NCBI GenBank assembly: GCA_030549495.1
Contig: JAUIRK010001036.1
Span: 654,001 to 718,000 of the forward strand
DNA length: 64,000 nucleotides
Direction: 5' to 3'
DNA from: Nectonema munidae
Lineage: Eukaryota > Nematomorpha > Nectonematoida > Nectonematidae
The stretch's first letter is position 1. Every line of letters starts with the position of its first letter. Position numbers and translations under genes: made by a program. The notes below the pieces were generated by a model. It worked only from the letters and a program-made list of their open reading frames with translations, made no database searches and was not told the DNA's origin. Positions 54,101 through 63,888 of this stretch are shown one piece after another.

Positions 54101-57100
54101 TTACATAGTTTCACAAACAGCCCCTTATAATGAATATTAGTATATATAAAAACAGAAAGGTGTGCCAATAAGTAAGTTTATTAATAGAAAAATAGGCCTT
54201 TGAAGCAAGTTACTCTTTTTATTGGTTAAATTCTGAAAAAGCTAAATTATAAGCTGCTAACTATGAAAAAGATATGCGTATTGGGTACATACTAGACTTT
54301 GGAGGCACATACATCAATAAGTGAAATCTCTGACTCACTCAAAAACGGTTTTGATAAAAGAGTTTAAGACATTTCGTACCATCATACCTAAATTGATAAC
54401 CATGTTTTGACATTTAATAAACGGGTCTACTGAATAGAAAACAACAGAAAAATAAGACAAAAAGTGAACTACTACACAGCATATATTGAAGAATTTATGA
54501 CTTGGTTACAGTGGGTGTAAATACTACGTTATACTGGTTAAAAATTGGAGAAATGTAAAATTCAAAAGGAAAGTGGAGGCAGGGATAAGAAGAATCAAGA
54601 ATTGGGTATAAATACCTTTTGAGATGGTAACAAAAGTCCAAGCGATGACCACAGCATAAGAGAATACAAGATCAAAGCCAGGCCAAGGTGGGAAGCCAGA
54701 CGATATTGACTAACGCGAGGGACATCATCCTGTCCGTGCTTCTCAACCAACCCAGACTTAACCATATACCAACCGAGCAATCCCTAAAATAAATGAGTGA
54801 AAAGTTATTTCCTTCACTTCATCAACCCTTTCAAACTCAGCGACACACTATACCCATTTAATAAATAGCACTGTCCAACAACCAAAAAATTACTGAGCAG
54901 AGAAGGACCTTTTCTGGGGTGATTTTTTGCGTAGATTACGAAAATGACACGCATTTTTGGCTATTAGGTCTCAATGTTTTGTAAATCGTGATTGAAATTT
55001 TTACATTATTAAGTAAATTTGACACTTGCACGTCAGTTTCAAAATTACCTAATATATCTAACATACATATATATATATATATATCTTTTTTTCAGTTAGA
55101 TATAATACTTACATAAATGAAAATGCATAGAGGAACTTAAAAAAACCATTCGGATAATTTTTGTTTTATTTGTGGATGTGTAACAAAGGCCTATAAACGA
55201 AAAATATCAAAATACGTCAAAAAACTTTATAAACTATATTTCCAAATAGAAATGGGAGATCAAGAAAAGAAAAGGGCACCACATATATGCTGTTCGTTTT
55301 GCTTCCTTGTTCTATCGAAATGAGCAAATGGTTATGGAAAAGGCCTCGTGAGAGATCTTAATTTAACAAAACATCAGAGCGAAGTCTACTCACTATTCGC
55401 GGTTACAAGAAAAGAATTTGCTGCATAAAGATGTTCGAGTGAGTAGATCGCGTTCTGATCACTTTTTACATCAATTTTCATTAGAAAACAATTTGTCATA
55501 TTGTAATAACATTCTTGGACTATTCATGGATTTGAATTGGAGCTACGACCCTACTGAATGGAGACTGTTTATCGATTCTTCACTTTACAGTACAAAAGCT
55601 GTACTTCTGCATAATGGAATTTCGTTTATGCTATTTAAGTTATTTTTCCAACTTATTGAAACATTTTATGATGTTAAATCGAAACATAAATAGTTAAAAT
55701 GGTATATTTTCTTTGCAAATCTAAATATAGCTGTATATTAATAAAATATGGTAAACAATCATTTAAATTAATTAAGTTAAACTATATAATAGTATTTGGT
55801 CTAAAAAGCCTCAATTTATGAAAAATATATAATTTTAGTATGCGATTTACGAAAAATTGAGACTCGATAGAGAAAAACGCTTTGCAGATTCGGAATCAGC
55901 GCACCCAAATTACTAAAAGTCATCTACTCTTAGCCTAGTAGTTTTTTGAAAATTAAAAATTGTTGGACAGTGTAATTAATAGATAATTTTTATAGTAGAG
56001 ATGGTAAATTTTAGTTGTAAAATATGAGTAAAGGTTTGTTCCAAAATATATTAAAATTTTTAGTAAAGAAGATTAAAAAACATTTAAAAACTACTAGGCA
56101 AAACATATCTATGAAATCTTTATAGAAAAATTAGGAAAAAAATATTGAAAGGAAAACTTAATATCTTTTAGTATCTTACGTTAAGATATTTTATCTTTTA
56201 GAACTTTTTTAATAGCTTCAGTTTCACTTTGTGTGCCTGAACCTATTTTGGGATTCTCTCTGTGAAGTTTGAACTGATGTATAGTTTTTGTTCATGCACC
56301 TCATTCAACTAGTCATCAAGGTCATCATGTTCGAATAAAAGAGAAACCACAATTTCCGTGTAAGTAAAGTATATTTACACAATTATTTATCAACTTAAAG
56401 CTAAAAAATATTTTTTGCTATTGAAGATTTGGTCTTTGAAGCGATTAATAAAGTAAGGGCAACACTTTGCTTAAAAAAGAAACCCTGATATTCATAGTAA
56501 AGTAAGTGTGGCTCTGAATATAGAAAATATTTAATTTTATTACATTAAAAATTTCTATATCAAATATTTAATTTTATTACATTAAAAATTTCTATATCAT
56601 TTTGATGTTTTGCTTTGTTGATGTAAGCACCTTACGGTCTTAACCTTATTAATAATATATTTATAATTTTTCATTCATATAACGCAGCTATTACCCATCC
56701 AACGAGACCCGAATCAGAAACACTTTTAGATAATACTTTTTTCTCCAAAGGTATTCCTTATCAGGTATTTTTCAGATAAAAATTTCGGATCATTTTCCTA
56801 TTTTTATTTCAACTGACGACTTCAAGGCCGATAGACCTGATGCTAGAAGAAAAAAAATAGTTAATTTTCGGAAACTTTTCAATCTTCTCAAAGCTCAGAG
56901 CTACGTAGAAATATCCGATTCGTCTTCATTTTGTAATGAATCGTGTAATTCCTTTTTATCCACTCCAAATAGCTATGTTGACGTTTGTTCTACTTCTGTA
57001 ATCTCAAATTAAAGAGAAAGATGATATGTATAAAAAAAATGGTCAAAAGCAAGAATAGTGAATATTATACATCATTAAAGTTATCTTTTGAATCTTAGAG

Positions 57101-60100
57101 TAAAATTGTTGAGAGAAATATATGGGAAGCAAAAAAACATTACTACAAATCATTTGTAGAAAAAAAATAAGCATAATAACAAAACTATATGGAAAGAAAT
57201 AAACTGGTTTAGGAATAAAAAAAAGAATAAATTCGAGTCAAGTTTTCATCAAAGAACAAGAGAGTTTAGTAGATGAGTCTTTAAATACCATCAAAATTTC
57301 AAAGTTGTTTCAACAAAAAAGTAGAATCATCTTATTAGATATATTTCTCCGTTGTCTATGATATATAATAAATCCATTCAAGAAAGTCATTTTGCCCAAA
57401 GCTTGAAAATTTCAAAGATTGTACAGATTCACAAAAAAAGGTGATAAATTCTGGATCAAAAACCACAGGCCTCTTTCTCTTGTACCAATTTTATCGAAAA
57501 TATTAGAAAAAATTCTTTTCAATAGATTATATGCATATTTTGAATTAAATAACTTATTTTTCGATAATTAGTTTGGTTTTAAGAAATTTCATTGGGTCGA
57601 TAAGCTTCACTCACTTCTTATTAATGATATTATTGAATTTAAAAACAGGAACAAATCTTGCATGAAATGCTTTTGAAAGTCTAAATGTGTCCGAACTTTG
57701 TTATAAACTTATTTTTTATGCCATCGACTATAAAGCAATAAACTTGAACAACTCTTTTTTAACTGATAGAAAATCATATATTGAAATTAATGATTTGAAA
57801 TCGAACATCCAGATGAAAAAAATATAGGAGTACCGCAAGGTTAGCTTTTAGGGCCGTTATTATTCATTATATACTTGAAGGATATTTCTTTTCTCTTCAC
57901 TAAGTTCTGCTCTGGTTTATATAGTTATGCTAATGACATCACACTTCTTTTTGAAATCTCGTGAAACAAAGGACTTTTCTTTATCCATCATAATAATCTT
58001 AGGGAAATAAACGAAATTTTTCCGTAACTATACGTTTACTTACATAACATAGCAAAAAATGAAATAAAAATAGACAATACTATTATTAATTATGTTGATG
58101 AGTTTAACTTACTTGGGTTATGTCAAGACAGCAAGCTCTCGTGGAAATCTCAAATAAATTCGATTGTCATAAAACTTAGCTATTCTCTTTCTCTTTTTCG
58201 CTCTTTAAAATTTCTTGCACAAGTAACCAAAATAACTCTTTATAAAACGTTAATTCAACCAATTTTTAATTATTCTTTGGTTAATTGGGTGCAGGTAAAT
58301 TTGAATAGGGTTTGTGTACTCCAAAAAAAGTTCATACAATCAATATTTGGTTTGAAATATAGCCAACATAGAAGTTTGAAATTTTTTGAAATCAATTCTC
58401 TTCTCATTGCGGACTTGTACACAAACATGAATTGTTAAAATGTGTCTTTGACTTACATTGTGGAAAATTAACACCTGCTCTTTTTCACTTATTTGTTTTC
58501 CATCTATTTTTATCGAATATGAGATGAGAACTCCAAGTAGACTCTACATTCCAAGAGTAAAAACAAGCATCTAAGCAAATGCTCTCTCATAATGGAACAA
58601 ATACATTTAACTTTTTCTTTCGATTACTGAGTTTATCGGCAGATGCTCTTATAATAAATATATAAAAACCCTGTTAATTCAGAACTACAGTTGTTGTACA
58701 AAAAATAATTGCTACATTTGTTCATCTTGATGTATAATTACAACTTTTGCTGTATGTTCTTTTTTTATTTCATTAACATCCACGTATTGTATAATACCAT
58801 ATTCAAACAAAAATATTTTTTCATTCATGATTATTAGGTTTTTTCGTGTGTTTTTGCTATGGAATATTTTTCAAACTCATTCTTTATAAAATCTAACTAG
58901 CTCTTTACTCCCTTTCTATATACTGTATGTTTTTACAACTGGGACTTCTTCAAATTGAAAATATTCCCGAAAGAACTCCTCACGTAATTTTCGGTAATAA
59001 AATCAGCGACTTTAATTAGTCTTTAGTATTACCCAGCCAAGTTTTTTAAGGTTTCTCTCAATAACAATGAACAACACAATTTTCCTTCAGTTTAAGAAAA
59101 CAAATGTTTTTACATTAGGAATACAATTTTTAATTGATATTTCTTACTAAACTTTAACTTGATTAAATAAACTTTCTTTCTTTCTTATTAAATTTATTTT
59201 TATTTAAAAATAACTTTCTGAACTACTCTAAGTTGAAAAAAGAAAACATAGTCACGTTTAATATATAAATTTAAATAATTTTTATTAAAAATCAAAGAAA
59301 TTTTTACTTTGAAAGATGCTTATGAATATGAAAAAAAGAATTAAGCAAGGTTTAAAAAGTTTACTTAAGTGTAAACTTAAATGACAGAGTGAAATTTTTT
59401 GGAATTTCCTAAAAATTATAATTGCGCTAACTAACATCTACGAAATCCTCGAAAGAAACACTCGCTTTTTTATGCAATCAAAAAGAAAACAATCACAGAT
59501 CTTCTGTACAAAAGACCGTACCCCAATGCTTTGACAATAATAAATCCAAATTAAAAAAAAGACTTCCTCACATTTGAAAAATATCATAGAAGAACGCTTT
59601 GACAATGATAAATCCTTGCTTGTATCTTGCCTGATAAATTTTAAAAAATTGTCTCGAGACCGAATTGTCCCTGAAGCGGATCCTCAACCATAGACTTAAA
59701 ATTGGACACCAACACAATTTAGTGAATTATCTTAGTGTAACTATAGGTTATAACTTATCTTGGCATTTACGTATCGACCAGTTAAACTCTAAAGGGAAAT
59801 GTTTATCGATCTTTTGTAAAGACGAAATCAGTTTATGTTAGGAAAACAGTGTATTTTGCTTACCTTTTTCTTTCCCTTACTCATTAGACCATTATTTGGT
59901 TCAATTCTTCCTCTCTTTCACTAAAGAAACTTCATACATTAAAATTTAATCCTGTTTTTCTATCCTTTAGGAATTTATCCTCTCTGTAGTAGTCTTCAAA
60001 CCTTATACAATTACAATTGTTATTTATTCACGTACAAGAATTATATTCTTAACTATGGATGTCTGAATTCAACATTCACTCCTATAACACAAAAACTTAT

Positions 60101-61017
60101 TCATTGCCGAACTATCAAATGAAACAAATACTACTTTACAAAGTTAATTTCTGATTGCATATATGTTTTTAATAAAGTGTCGTCCATAGGGGATCTTCAT
60201 TTATTTCTGGCCTATAAAAAATCTGAAAACGAAGTCAAGCGCGCTTGTGGCTAATCTTTGTTGTTTTTCCCTCTTTTCTCTACATAAACTCCTTCAATTT
60301 TTTCCTTTTTTAACTAACCTTCCTTTTTTACTTTTATATTGTAACTAATTTTATAATCAAGCTCTTTTGATCATTTTGATAAAATGATTGTTTTTCATTT
60401 TACAGTCTCTAGTTCTTATAAATTTCATCTTTTTATCGCCCAAATGTAATTTTTATGTTTGATTTTTGTAGTGTATTCCCTTTGTCCTGCCACCTATGTT
60501 TAAACATGTTGTATGTGTGTCTATTATTTCAGATTTTTTATTGCTCAATAGATTCAATTAATAATTAAATTGGGTGAATAGCAATTTTTTAAGAAAAAAA
60601 CAAAAAAATTTGTATAAAGTTGACATAGAATTCTTTTAAATACTTCACATCTAAAGTGTATCATCTCTAGTTTAAGAAGTATTACCATTCCAAAGCACTA
60701 CTTCCACTTAACCCAATTTGAAGTTAAAATAAAGGTATAGAGTGTCGCATAGAAAGATCATCTGCTTTAAGATTGAAAAAGATGGGATGATTAGTTTTTA
60801 TAAACATGGGCATGAAAGGATTAAACAAACTTGACAAAAAAGAAGAGCAGCAAAAACCAAAACACGCGGCTTCATCGCTCTATTGATCCAACCTTTGCTC
60901 CAGAAAAAAACAGCAGGAATTAAAAAGACGGCTCCAATGAAACGACCCAACGTACGATGGGCCCATTCCATGTACCATATCTTTTTGAAATCACTCAAAT
61001 CTATACTTGAGTTGAGT
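48008..61017 (-). CDS. COX15: COX15, mitochondrial heme A synthase, C-terminal two thirds (six exons)
   Basis: COX15 oxidises the C8 methyl group of heme O to give heme A for cytochrome c oxidase. It is a multi-pass protein of the mitochondrial inner membrane. Six exons read leftward: 61,017-60,831, 54,783-54,616, 53,511-53,427, 52,075-51,921, 51,868-51,755 and 48,139-48,008. All intervening introns are GT-AG and the phases agree, giving 279 codons plus TAA. The family is about 410 residues in human, so roughly the first third is missing, presumably to the right of the window. All four conserved heme-ligand histidines are seen: EWAHR (also with the conserved Glu), [15 protein letters not shown] and LHQTGS. 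Other family blocks are [23 protein letters not shown] and [14 protein letters not shown]. No stop or frameshift interrupts the exons, so the gene looks functional. The exons were matched from memory of the family, not by a search. Confidence 0.93.
48590..49250 (-). pseudogene. Fragment of a repetitive arthropod gene family (C-terminal part), broken
   Basis: Conceptual reading on the minus strand gives protein-like stretches near 48,940-49,120 (with [14 protein letters not shown]), near 48,750-48,940 (ending [10 protein letters not shown]) and near 48,640-48,720 ([19 protein letters not shown]). These resemble the C-terminal region of a large, uncharacterised family that is multicopy in arthropod genomes, whose members carry an EEQGERFHQD-type motif followed by an MMADYCW-type motif. 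The fragment is clearly broken and old. The family's mobile-element class is not known to me. Confidence 0.5.
50270..50830 (-). mobile_element. hAT-superfamily transposase relic (ZBED5/FAM200-like)
   Basis: Minus-strand segments in order match the core of hAT transposases of the ZBED5/FAM200/SCAND3 type. [16 protein letters not shown] corresponds to the TDGAPSM...GF block (about 50,765-50,815). [12 protein letters not shown] corresponds to HCxIHRxxLxx[15 protein letters not shown] corresponds to the VNFIRxRxLxxR block. [15 protein letters not shown] corresponds to the strongly conserved LLxHTEVRWLSRG (about 50,525-50,570). [19 protein letters not shown] is a later block (about 50,330-50,385). 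The segments are in more than one frame and are interrupted by stops, so no transposase could be made. No zinc-finger N-terminus or C-terminal dimerisation region was recognised. Confidence 0.72.
51043..51564. mobile_element. hAT-like MITE, 522 bp
   Basis: Its ends form a terminal inverted repeat: CAGAGGTGGGCAAACT at the left, and CATATGTGGGCAAACT read inward from the right, matching at 14 of 16 bases. It is flanked by an 8-bp duplication, TGCTGGAT on the left and TGATGGAC on the right, matching at 6 of 8. CAG-starting ends, GGGCAAACT and 8-bp duplications are typical of hAT elements, as is the GC-rich stretch near the right end (GCATGCGCCCCGTCGCC). It has no coding capacity. The degraded ends indicate considerable age. 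Confidence 0.78.
51755..51868 (-). CDS. COX15: COX15 exon e
   Basis: The acceptor TTAATTTAG precedes GGTACTCTT and the donor follows CTCAG as GTTTTG. The exon is 114 bp, 38 codons in phase 0. It encodes a helix ([17 protein letters not shown]) and the loop and helix after it. It is separated from exon d by a 52-bp intron, close to the minimum for an animal intron. Confidence 0.88.
51921..52075 (-). CDS. COX15: COX15 exon d
   Basis: The acceptor TTTTGTTCTAG precedes GTGCTTTTG and the donor follows TTG as GTATTT. The exon is 155 bp: two bases completing the glycine, then 51 codons. It contains [14 protein letters not shown] and [15 protein letters not shown], with the third conserved histidine. 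Confidence 0.95.
52076..53426 (-). other. COX15 intron between exons c and d (1.35 kb)
   Basis: This GT-AG intron is AT-rich. It contains a 69-codon open frame on the minus strand (52,589-52,798), rich in Lys, Pro and Arg. It has no recognised relatives, and I do not call it a gene. A CTCC-rich stretch lies near 53,268-53,345. Otherwise nothing is recognised. Confidence 0.75.
53268..53345. repeat. CTCC-rich degenerate simple repeat
   Basis: Repeated GACTCC, GCTCCAGCTCC and CTCC motifs are interrupted by AT-rich bases. It looks like a decayed trinucleotide or hexanucleotide repeat. It lies in a COX15 intron. Confidence 0.4.
53427..53511 (-). CDS. COX15: COX15 exon c (85 bp)
   Basis: The acceptor CTAAAACAG precedes GTCAACATA and the donor follows TCAG as GTAATA. 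The exon encodes [18 protein letters not shown] plus the first base of a glycine codon. The histidine in RMAHS is the second conserved heme ligand. The phase fits exons b and d exactly. A longer open frame on the opposite strand (53,255-53,647) is only its shadow. Confidence 0.92.
53512..54615 (-). other. COX15 intron between exons b and c (1.1 kb)
   Basis: This is an AT-rich GT-AG intron. I see no element, RNA gene or coding frame in it. Confidence 0.75.
54616..54783 (-). CDS. COX15: COX15 exon b
   Basis: The acceptor TTATTTTAG precedes GGATTGCTC and the donor follows AAG as GTATTT. The exon is 168 bp, 56 codons in phase 0. It begins [12 protein letters not shown] and continues with [17 protein letters not shown] and a membrane helix. 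It is the most conserved part of the protein seen here. Confidence 0.95.
55067..55084. repeat. (AT)9 microsatellite
   Basis: This is an uninterrupted AT dinucleotide run in the long COX15 intron. Confidence 0.85.
55140..55640 (+). pseudogene. Fragment of a repetitive arthropod gene family (N-terminal part), broken
   Basis: Protein-like stretches on the plus strand include [15 protein letters not shown] and [12 protein letters not shown] (about 55,150-55,310), which carry paired cysteines that may bind zinc. [18 protein letters not shown] (about 55,348-55,400) and [19 protein letters not shown] with VLLHNG (about 55,548-55,630) follow. They match, in the same order, the N-terminal half of the uncharacterised multicopy arthropod family whose C-terminal part also occurs at 48.6-49.2 kb on the other strand. 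The copy is broken and has no intact gene structure. Its function and mobile-element class are unknown to me. Confidence 0.6.
56527..56600. repeat. 37-bp tandem duplication
   Basis: An AT-rich 37-bp sequence (beginning ATATTTAATTTTATTACATT) occurs twice head to tail with no visible difference, which suggests a recent local duplication. It lies just upstream of the LINE. Confidence 0.85.
56681..59187 (+). mobile_element. Broken LINE (non-LTR retrotransposon, CR1/Jockey-like)
   Basis: Coding remnants of one ORF2-like protein lie in order on the plus strand. The end of the AP endonuclease appears as [14 protein letters not shown] near 56,690 and ISDHFPIF, with the family's SDH signature, near 56,780. 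A linker follows, then reverse transcriptase: [11 protein letters not shown] near 57,410, [16 protein letters not shown] near 57,465, and GVPQG near 57,827. The catalytic YADD appears as YAND near 57,924, which would be inactive. [16 protein letters not shown] segment lies near 58,135. Many frameshifts and stops separate these pieces. The 3' end is AATAAACTTTCTTTCTTTC at about 59,166, shared with the insert at 39.8 kb. The 5' end was not found. Confidence 0.82.
59560..60260 (+). mobile_element. Second broken LINE fragment (C-terminal part of ORF2)
   Basis: The stretch [20 protein letters not shown] (about 59,724-59,783) corresponds to the NYLGVTID...LSW block that follows the reverse transcriptase core in CR1/Jockey/I-type LINEs. 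Later segments ([19 protein letters not shown] near 60,010-60,060, and SIGDLHLF with [10 protein letters not shown] near 60,185-60,252) fit the C-terminal tail of the same protein type. Frames shift several times. It sits only about 400 bp after the end of the first LINE, in the same orientation, but it is a separate, more diverged copy. Confidence 0.6.
60831..61017 (-). CDS. COX15: COX15 exon a (first one visible)
   Basis: The acceptor TTTCACAG precedes ACTCAACTC, and the donor follows CAA as GTTTGT. The exon is 187 bp: the last base of a split codon, then 62 codons. It encodes the conserved [12 protein letters not shown] segment, with the Glu and His of the first heme site, and a membrane helix ([16 protein letters not shown]), followed by [12 protein letters not shown] and the start of the next helix. 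The preceding exon must supply two bases of the first codon; I could not find it between 61,018 and 64,000. Confidence 0.92.
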
Positions 61018-61521
61018 CTGTGAAACAAAAATTTATTTAAAAAATGATCAAGAAAAAAGGGGCTAAAACCAGGAATGGTAATAAATTTTTCGACACGATC
61101 CAATACATGAAAAAAATAAACTTCCTACGATTCCTTTGTGAATAAAAGTTTTAAAATTTCAAAAATTCTACAAGTTTTTCAAAAGGTAATAACTTACTTT
61201 TTGGTTCGATTCGAGAATTGGCAGTACGCCACTATTCTAGTGTTAAGCATTTTTGAGGGGTGACCGTTACCAAAAGTGATTTCTGTAGATTTTCAAGTTG
61301 AAATACGTTCTACAACTTACTTTTCTATGAATCTTTAAATTTATATATCTTTGATAAGACAATAAAAATCAATCTATTAAAACTATATAGATACATACAT
61401 ACCAGGAGCGCACATCCTCAAAATTATTGGGGAGGGGGGGCGAAATTTTTTTCTTGCAATTTTGAAAATTAGTGGTCTGGAAATACCACGGGAGACCAAA
61501 TATTCAAGCAATCCTTTAAAA
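61018..61521. other. Intron sequence upstream of COX15 exon a
   Basis: This AT-rich sequence lies between the acceptor of COX15 exon a and the first MITE. Apart from a G run near 61,430-61,440, I see no element or exon. Confidence 0.6.
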
Positions 61522-62537
61522 GGTCCTCAATTCTCTTTATAAGACAATTCGCCCCATTATTTTCATAAGATATTTCGTCCCATGGACAATTCGCCCCATT
61601 ATTTTCATAGGACAATTCGCCCCATTATTTTCATAAGACCGTTCGTCCCATGAAGAATTCGCCCCATTATTTTCATAAGGCATTTTGTCTCATGGACAAT
61701 TCGCCCCATTATTTTCATAAGACATTTTGTCTCATGGAGAATTAGCCTAACTATTTTCATAAAACAATTTGCCCCATTATTTTCATAAAATAATTCGCCT
61801 CATAATTTTCATAAGACGATTTGCCTCATGTTCAATTTGCCCCATTATTTTTTATAAGAGAATGCGCTCTAATATTTTTATAAAACTTCCAGTCCTATTT
61901 TTATAAGACAATTCTTTTCATTAAAAATTTGCTCTATTTTTATAATACAATTCTTGCCATAGACAATTTACTCTATTTATGCAGATCAATTAGCACTATT
62001 GTTTTATAAAACCGTTTTTTCAATTTTTTAGACTCTTTTACGCATTTTTCATAAGACTATTTTTCGTAAAACGGTTTGGCATATGAACGTTTTGCCTAAT
62101 ATCACAACTCATCTCAATAAAAATAGCTATATTTTAATTTTATTTAGTTTTTTGAAGAATTGTTTTTTGAAAGGCAGTTATTTTATAAATGAAACAAATA
62201 TTTAAGATTTTTAAACAAAATAAAAATTAATATCTTGTAATTGTAATATCATTGTAATTATCTTTTTCTTCAATTTCATCATCAATAATTTAAAATTATT
62301 TAAAAGTGATAAAAAAATTAACAGATAAAATAATTAATTTGAAATAATTTAATAGAGATAAAATAAACAAGAATATAAAATTTTTTAATAATTTTACACA
62401 TATAATAAACAAAGATGGATGAAACAAATAGCCTATGAGACAATTTGTCCATGGGGCGAATTGTCTATGGGGCGAATTGTCTATGGGGCGAATCATCTAT
62501 GGGGCGAATTGTCTATGGGGCAAAATGTCTGTCGACC
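61522..62537. mobile_element. MITE with internal minisatellite, copy 1 (1,016 bp)
   Basis: The element begins GGTCCTC and ends GTCGACC (inward GGTCGAC). It is flanked by a perfect 8-bp duplication, CTTTAAAA at 61,514-61,521 and 62,538-62,545. Its left half is a tandem array of a 26-bp unit built on ACAATTCGCCCC and ATTATTTTCATAAG, repeated and decaying until about 62,090. The middle is AT-rich. The right end (62,430-62,530) carries short inverted units, CTATGGGGCGAATTGT. No coding capacity is seen. The 8-bp duplication fits hAT, P or Merlin types. The ends match none of these that I can name. Confidence 0.8.
61540..62090. repeat. 26-bp minisatellite inside the MITE
   Basis: Units of the type GACAATTCGCCCC followed by ATTATTTTCATAA are repeated, sometimes with an extra TTCGTCCCATG half-unit. 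Units become more diverged to the right, as expected if the array grew at the left end. Confidence 0.85.
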
Positions 62538-62545
62538 CTTTAAAA

Positions 62546-63570
62546 TAGAGTGTATTCAGCGCATACCTAAAGTCCTAAATTTATAAGACTACTTTATATT
62601 TTTTTTTACAAAATTTGTGAATTTAAATACTATACTTCCAGCGAAAATATTTTAATTAAGTTTGCAGAATATACACTAGTTTAAAAAAATCCAAAATTGT
62701 TAGGGGGTGGAATAGGCTTTTCATTTGAAAAATGAAGTAGTCTACCAGGCACATTACAGGAATTGATGAAAGGATATTTGATTCATAGAGAAAACAAATA
62801 ACTGAAGGTTAGATGGTTTTATGAGTGAATGTAGTCTAAAGGCAAAGAGTCTACTAGACACCCTGCGATGTTTATATGAAAAAATGTGATTGATTCAGGG
62901 GCAAGTGTATAAAATGAAGTTATAATTGTGCAAACAAAAAATTAAGATCGTATTATTTCATTTTACTCAGCATCATTCAAAAATAGTTTAAAAGCTAAAT
63001 TGATACAAGCCACAAAAAGTAAAATAACTTTTAACATTTTGCAATGATTTGCCTTTTATAATAAATTTTAAGGAAAAAAAGTTTATCAGAAAAAGTTATA
63101 GAGCTTCAACAAAAACTAAAAAATTTTAGGGTAGAACTTAAGTTTTTTGAAACTAATTTGACGTACCCCCCTACAACATACTCTATGGGTGGCATGGGAG
63201 GTTGATTGAGATGATGGACATAGCATGGAAGCCAATTCAATTGTATTTCAATGTATTTCAATGAAAATACATCCGTTGCACCAAACCTTTTACTCAAAAT
63301 TGAAAAATTTGCTACATAATTAACATAAGAGAGAAAGGAAAGAAAATAAACTAATAAAGCAATTTTCACTATTTTAAAATAATAGTTTTTAATTTGAGAA
63401 TTTTTTCAGAATATAACATGATTATATTCTGAGTCTGTTCTCAGAATAATTTCAAAATAATAGGAGGCATAAAGATTTAGAGTTTATTTGATATTTTCAA
63501 ATTTTTATAAACAGCAAAAGCCAACATTTAAGTAGCTAGCCCTTTTAATTAAAAAATTATTTAATCTAAC
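62546..63570. other. Spacer between the two MITE copies
   Basis: This is AT-rich. A minus-strand frame of 87 codons at 63,106-63,369 shows no recognised similarity and reads as low-complexity hydrophobic sequence at its start. I see nothing else in it. Confidence 0.6.
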
Positions 63571-63888
63571 GGTCGATAGACATTTCGCCCCAAAAACAAT
63601 TTGCCCCCTGGACAAATTGTTTCATAGGCTATTTGTTTCATCCATCTTTGCTTATTAAATGTGTAAAATTATTAAAAAATTTTATATTCTTGTTTATTTT
63701 ATCTCTAAATTATTTCAAATTAATCATTTTATCTCTTAGTTTTTTAGAATTGTCCATGAGACAAAATATCTTATGAAAATAACGGGGCGAATTGTCCATG
63801 GGAAGAACTGTCTTATGAAAATAATGGAGCGAATTGACCATAGGACGAACTGTCTTATAAAAATAATGGGGCGAAATGTCCGAGGACC
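63571..63888. mobile_element. MITE with internal minisatellite, copy 2 (318 bp, inverted)
   Basis: Its ends are GGTCGATAGACATTTCGCCCC-type on the left and GGTCCTCGGACATTTCG (read inward) on the right. It is flanked by AATCTAAC and AAACTAAC, matching at 7 of 8. Its left 170 bp are the reverse complement of 62,323-62,530 in copy 1, including the ATAGCCTATGA and AATAAACAAGAATATAAAAT segments, so it is the same family in the opposite orientation. Only about three to four 26-bp units are present, against more than a dozen in copy 1. Confidence 0.78.

Larger units (their letters stand above)
54784..60830 (-). other. COX15 intron between exons a and b (6.0 kb)
   Basis: This long GT-AG intron holds an (AT)n run, a fragment of a repetitive arthropod family on the plus strand, a 37-bp tandem duplication and two broken LINEs, also on the plus strand. 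All the recognised elements lie antisense to COX15. The stretches 54,784-55,060 and 55,700-56,520 hold nothing I recognise. Confidence 0.8.

Noticed and set aside
55418-55693. A complete small gene of 91 codons
   Set aside because: It is the open part of a larger broken family member that starts further left.
63106-63369. Candidate upstream exon of COX15 or another gene
   Set aside because: The translation matches no COX15 segment upstream of exon a, and it lacks the expected TRLTESGLSM-type block.
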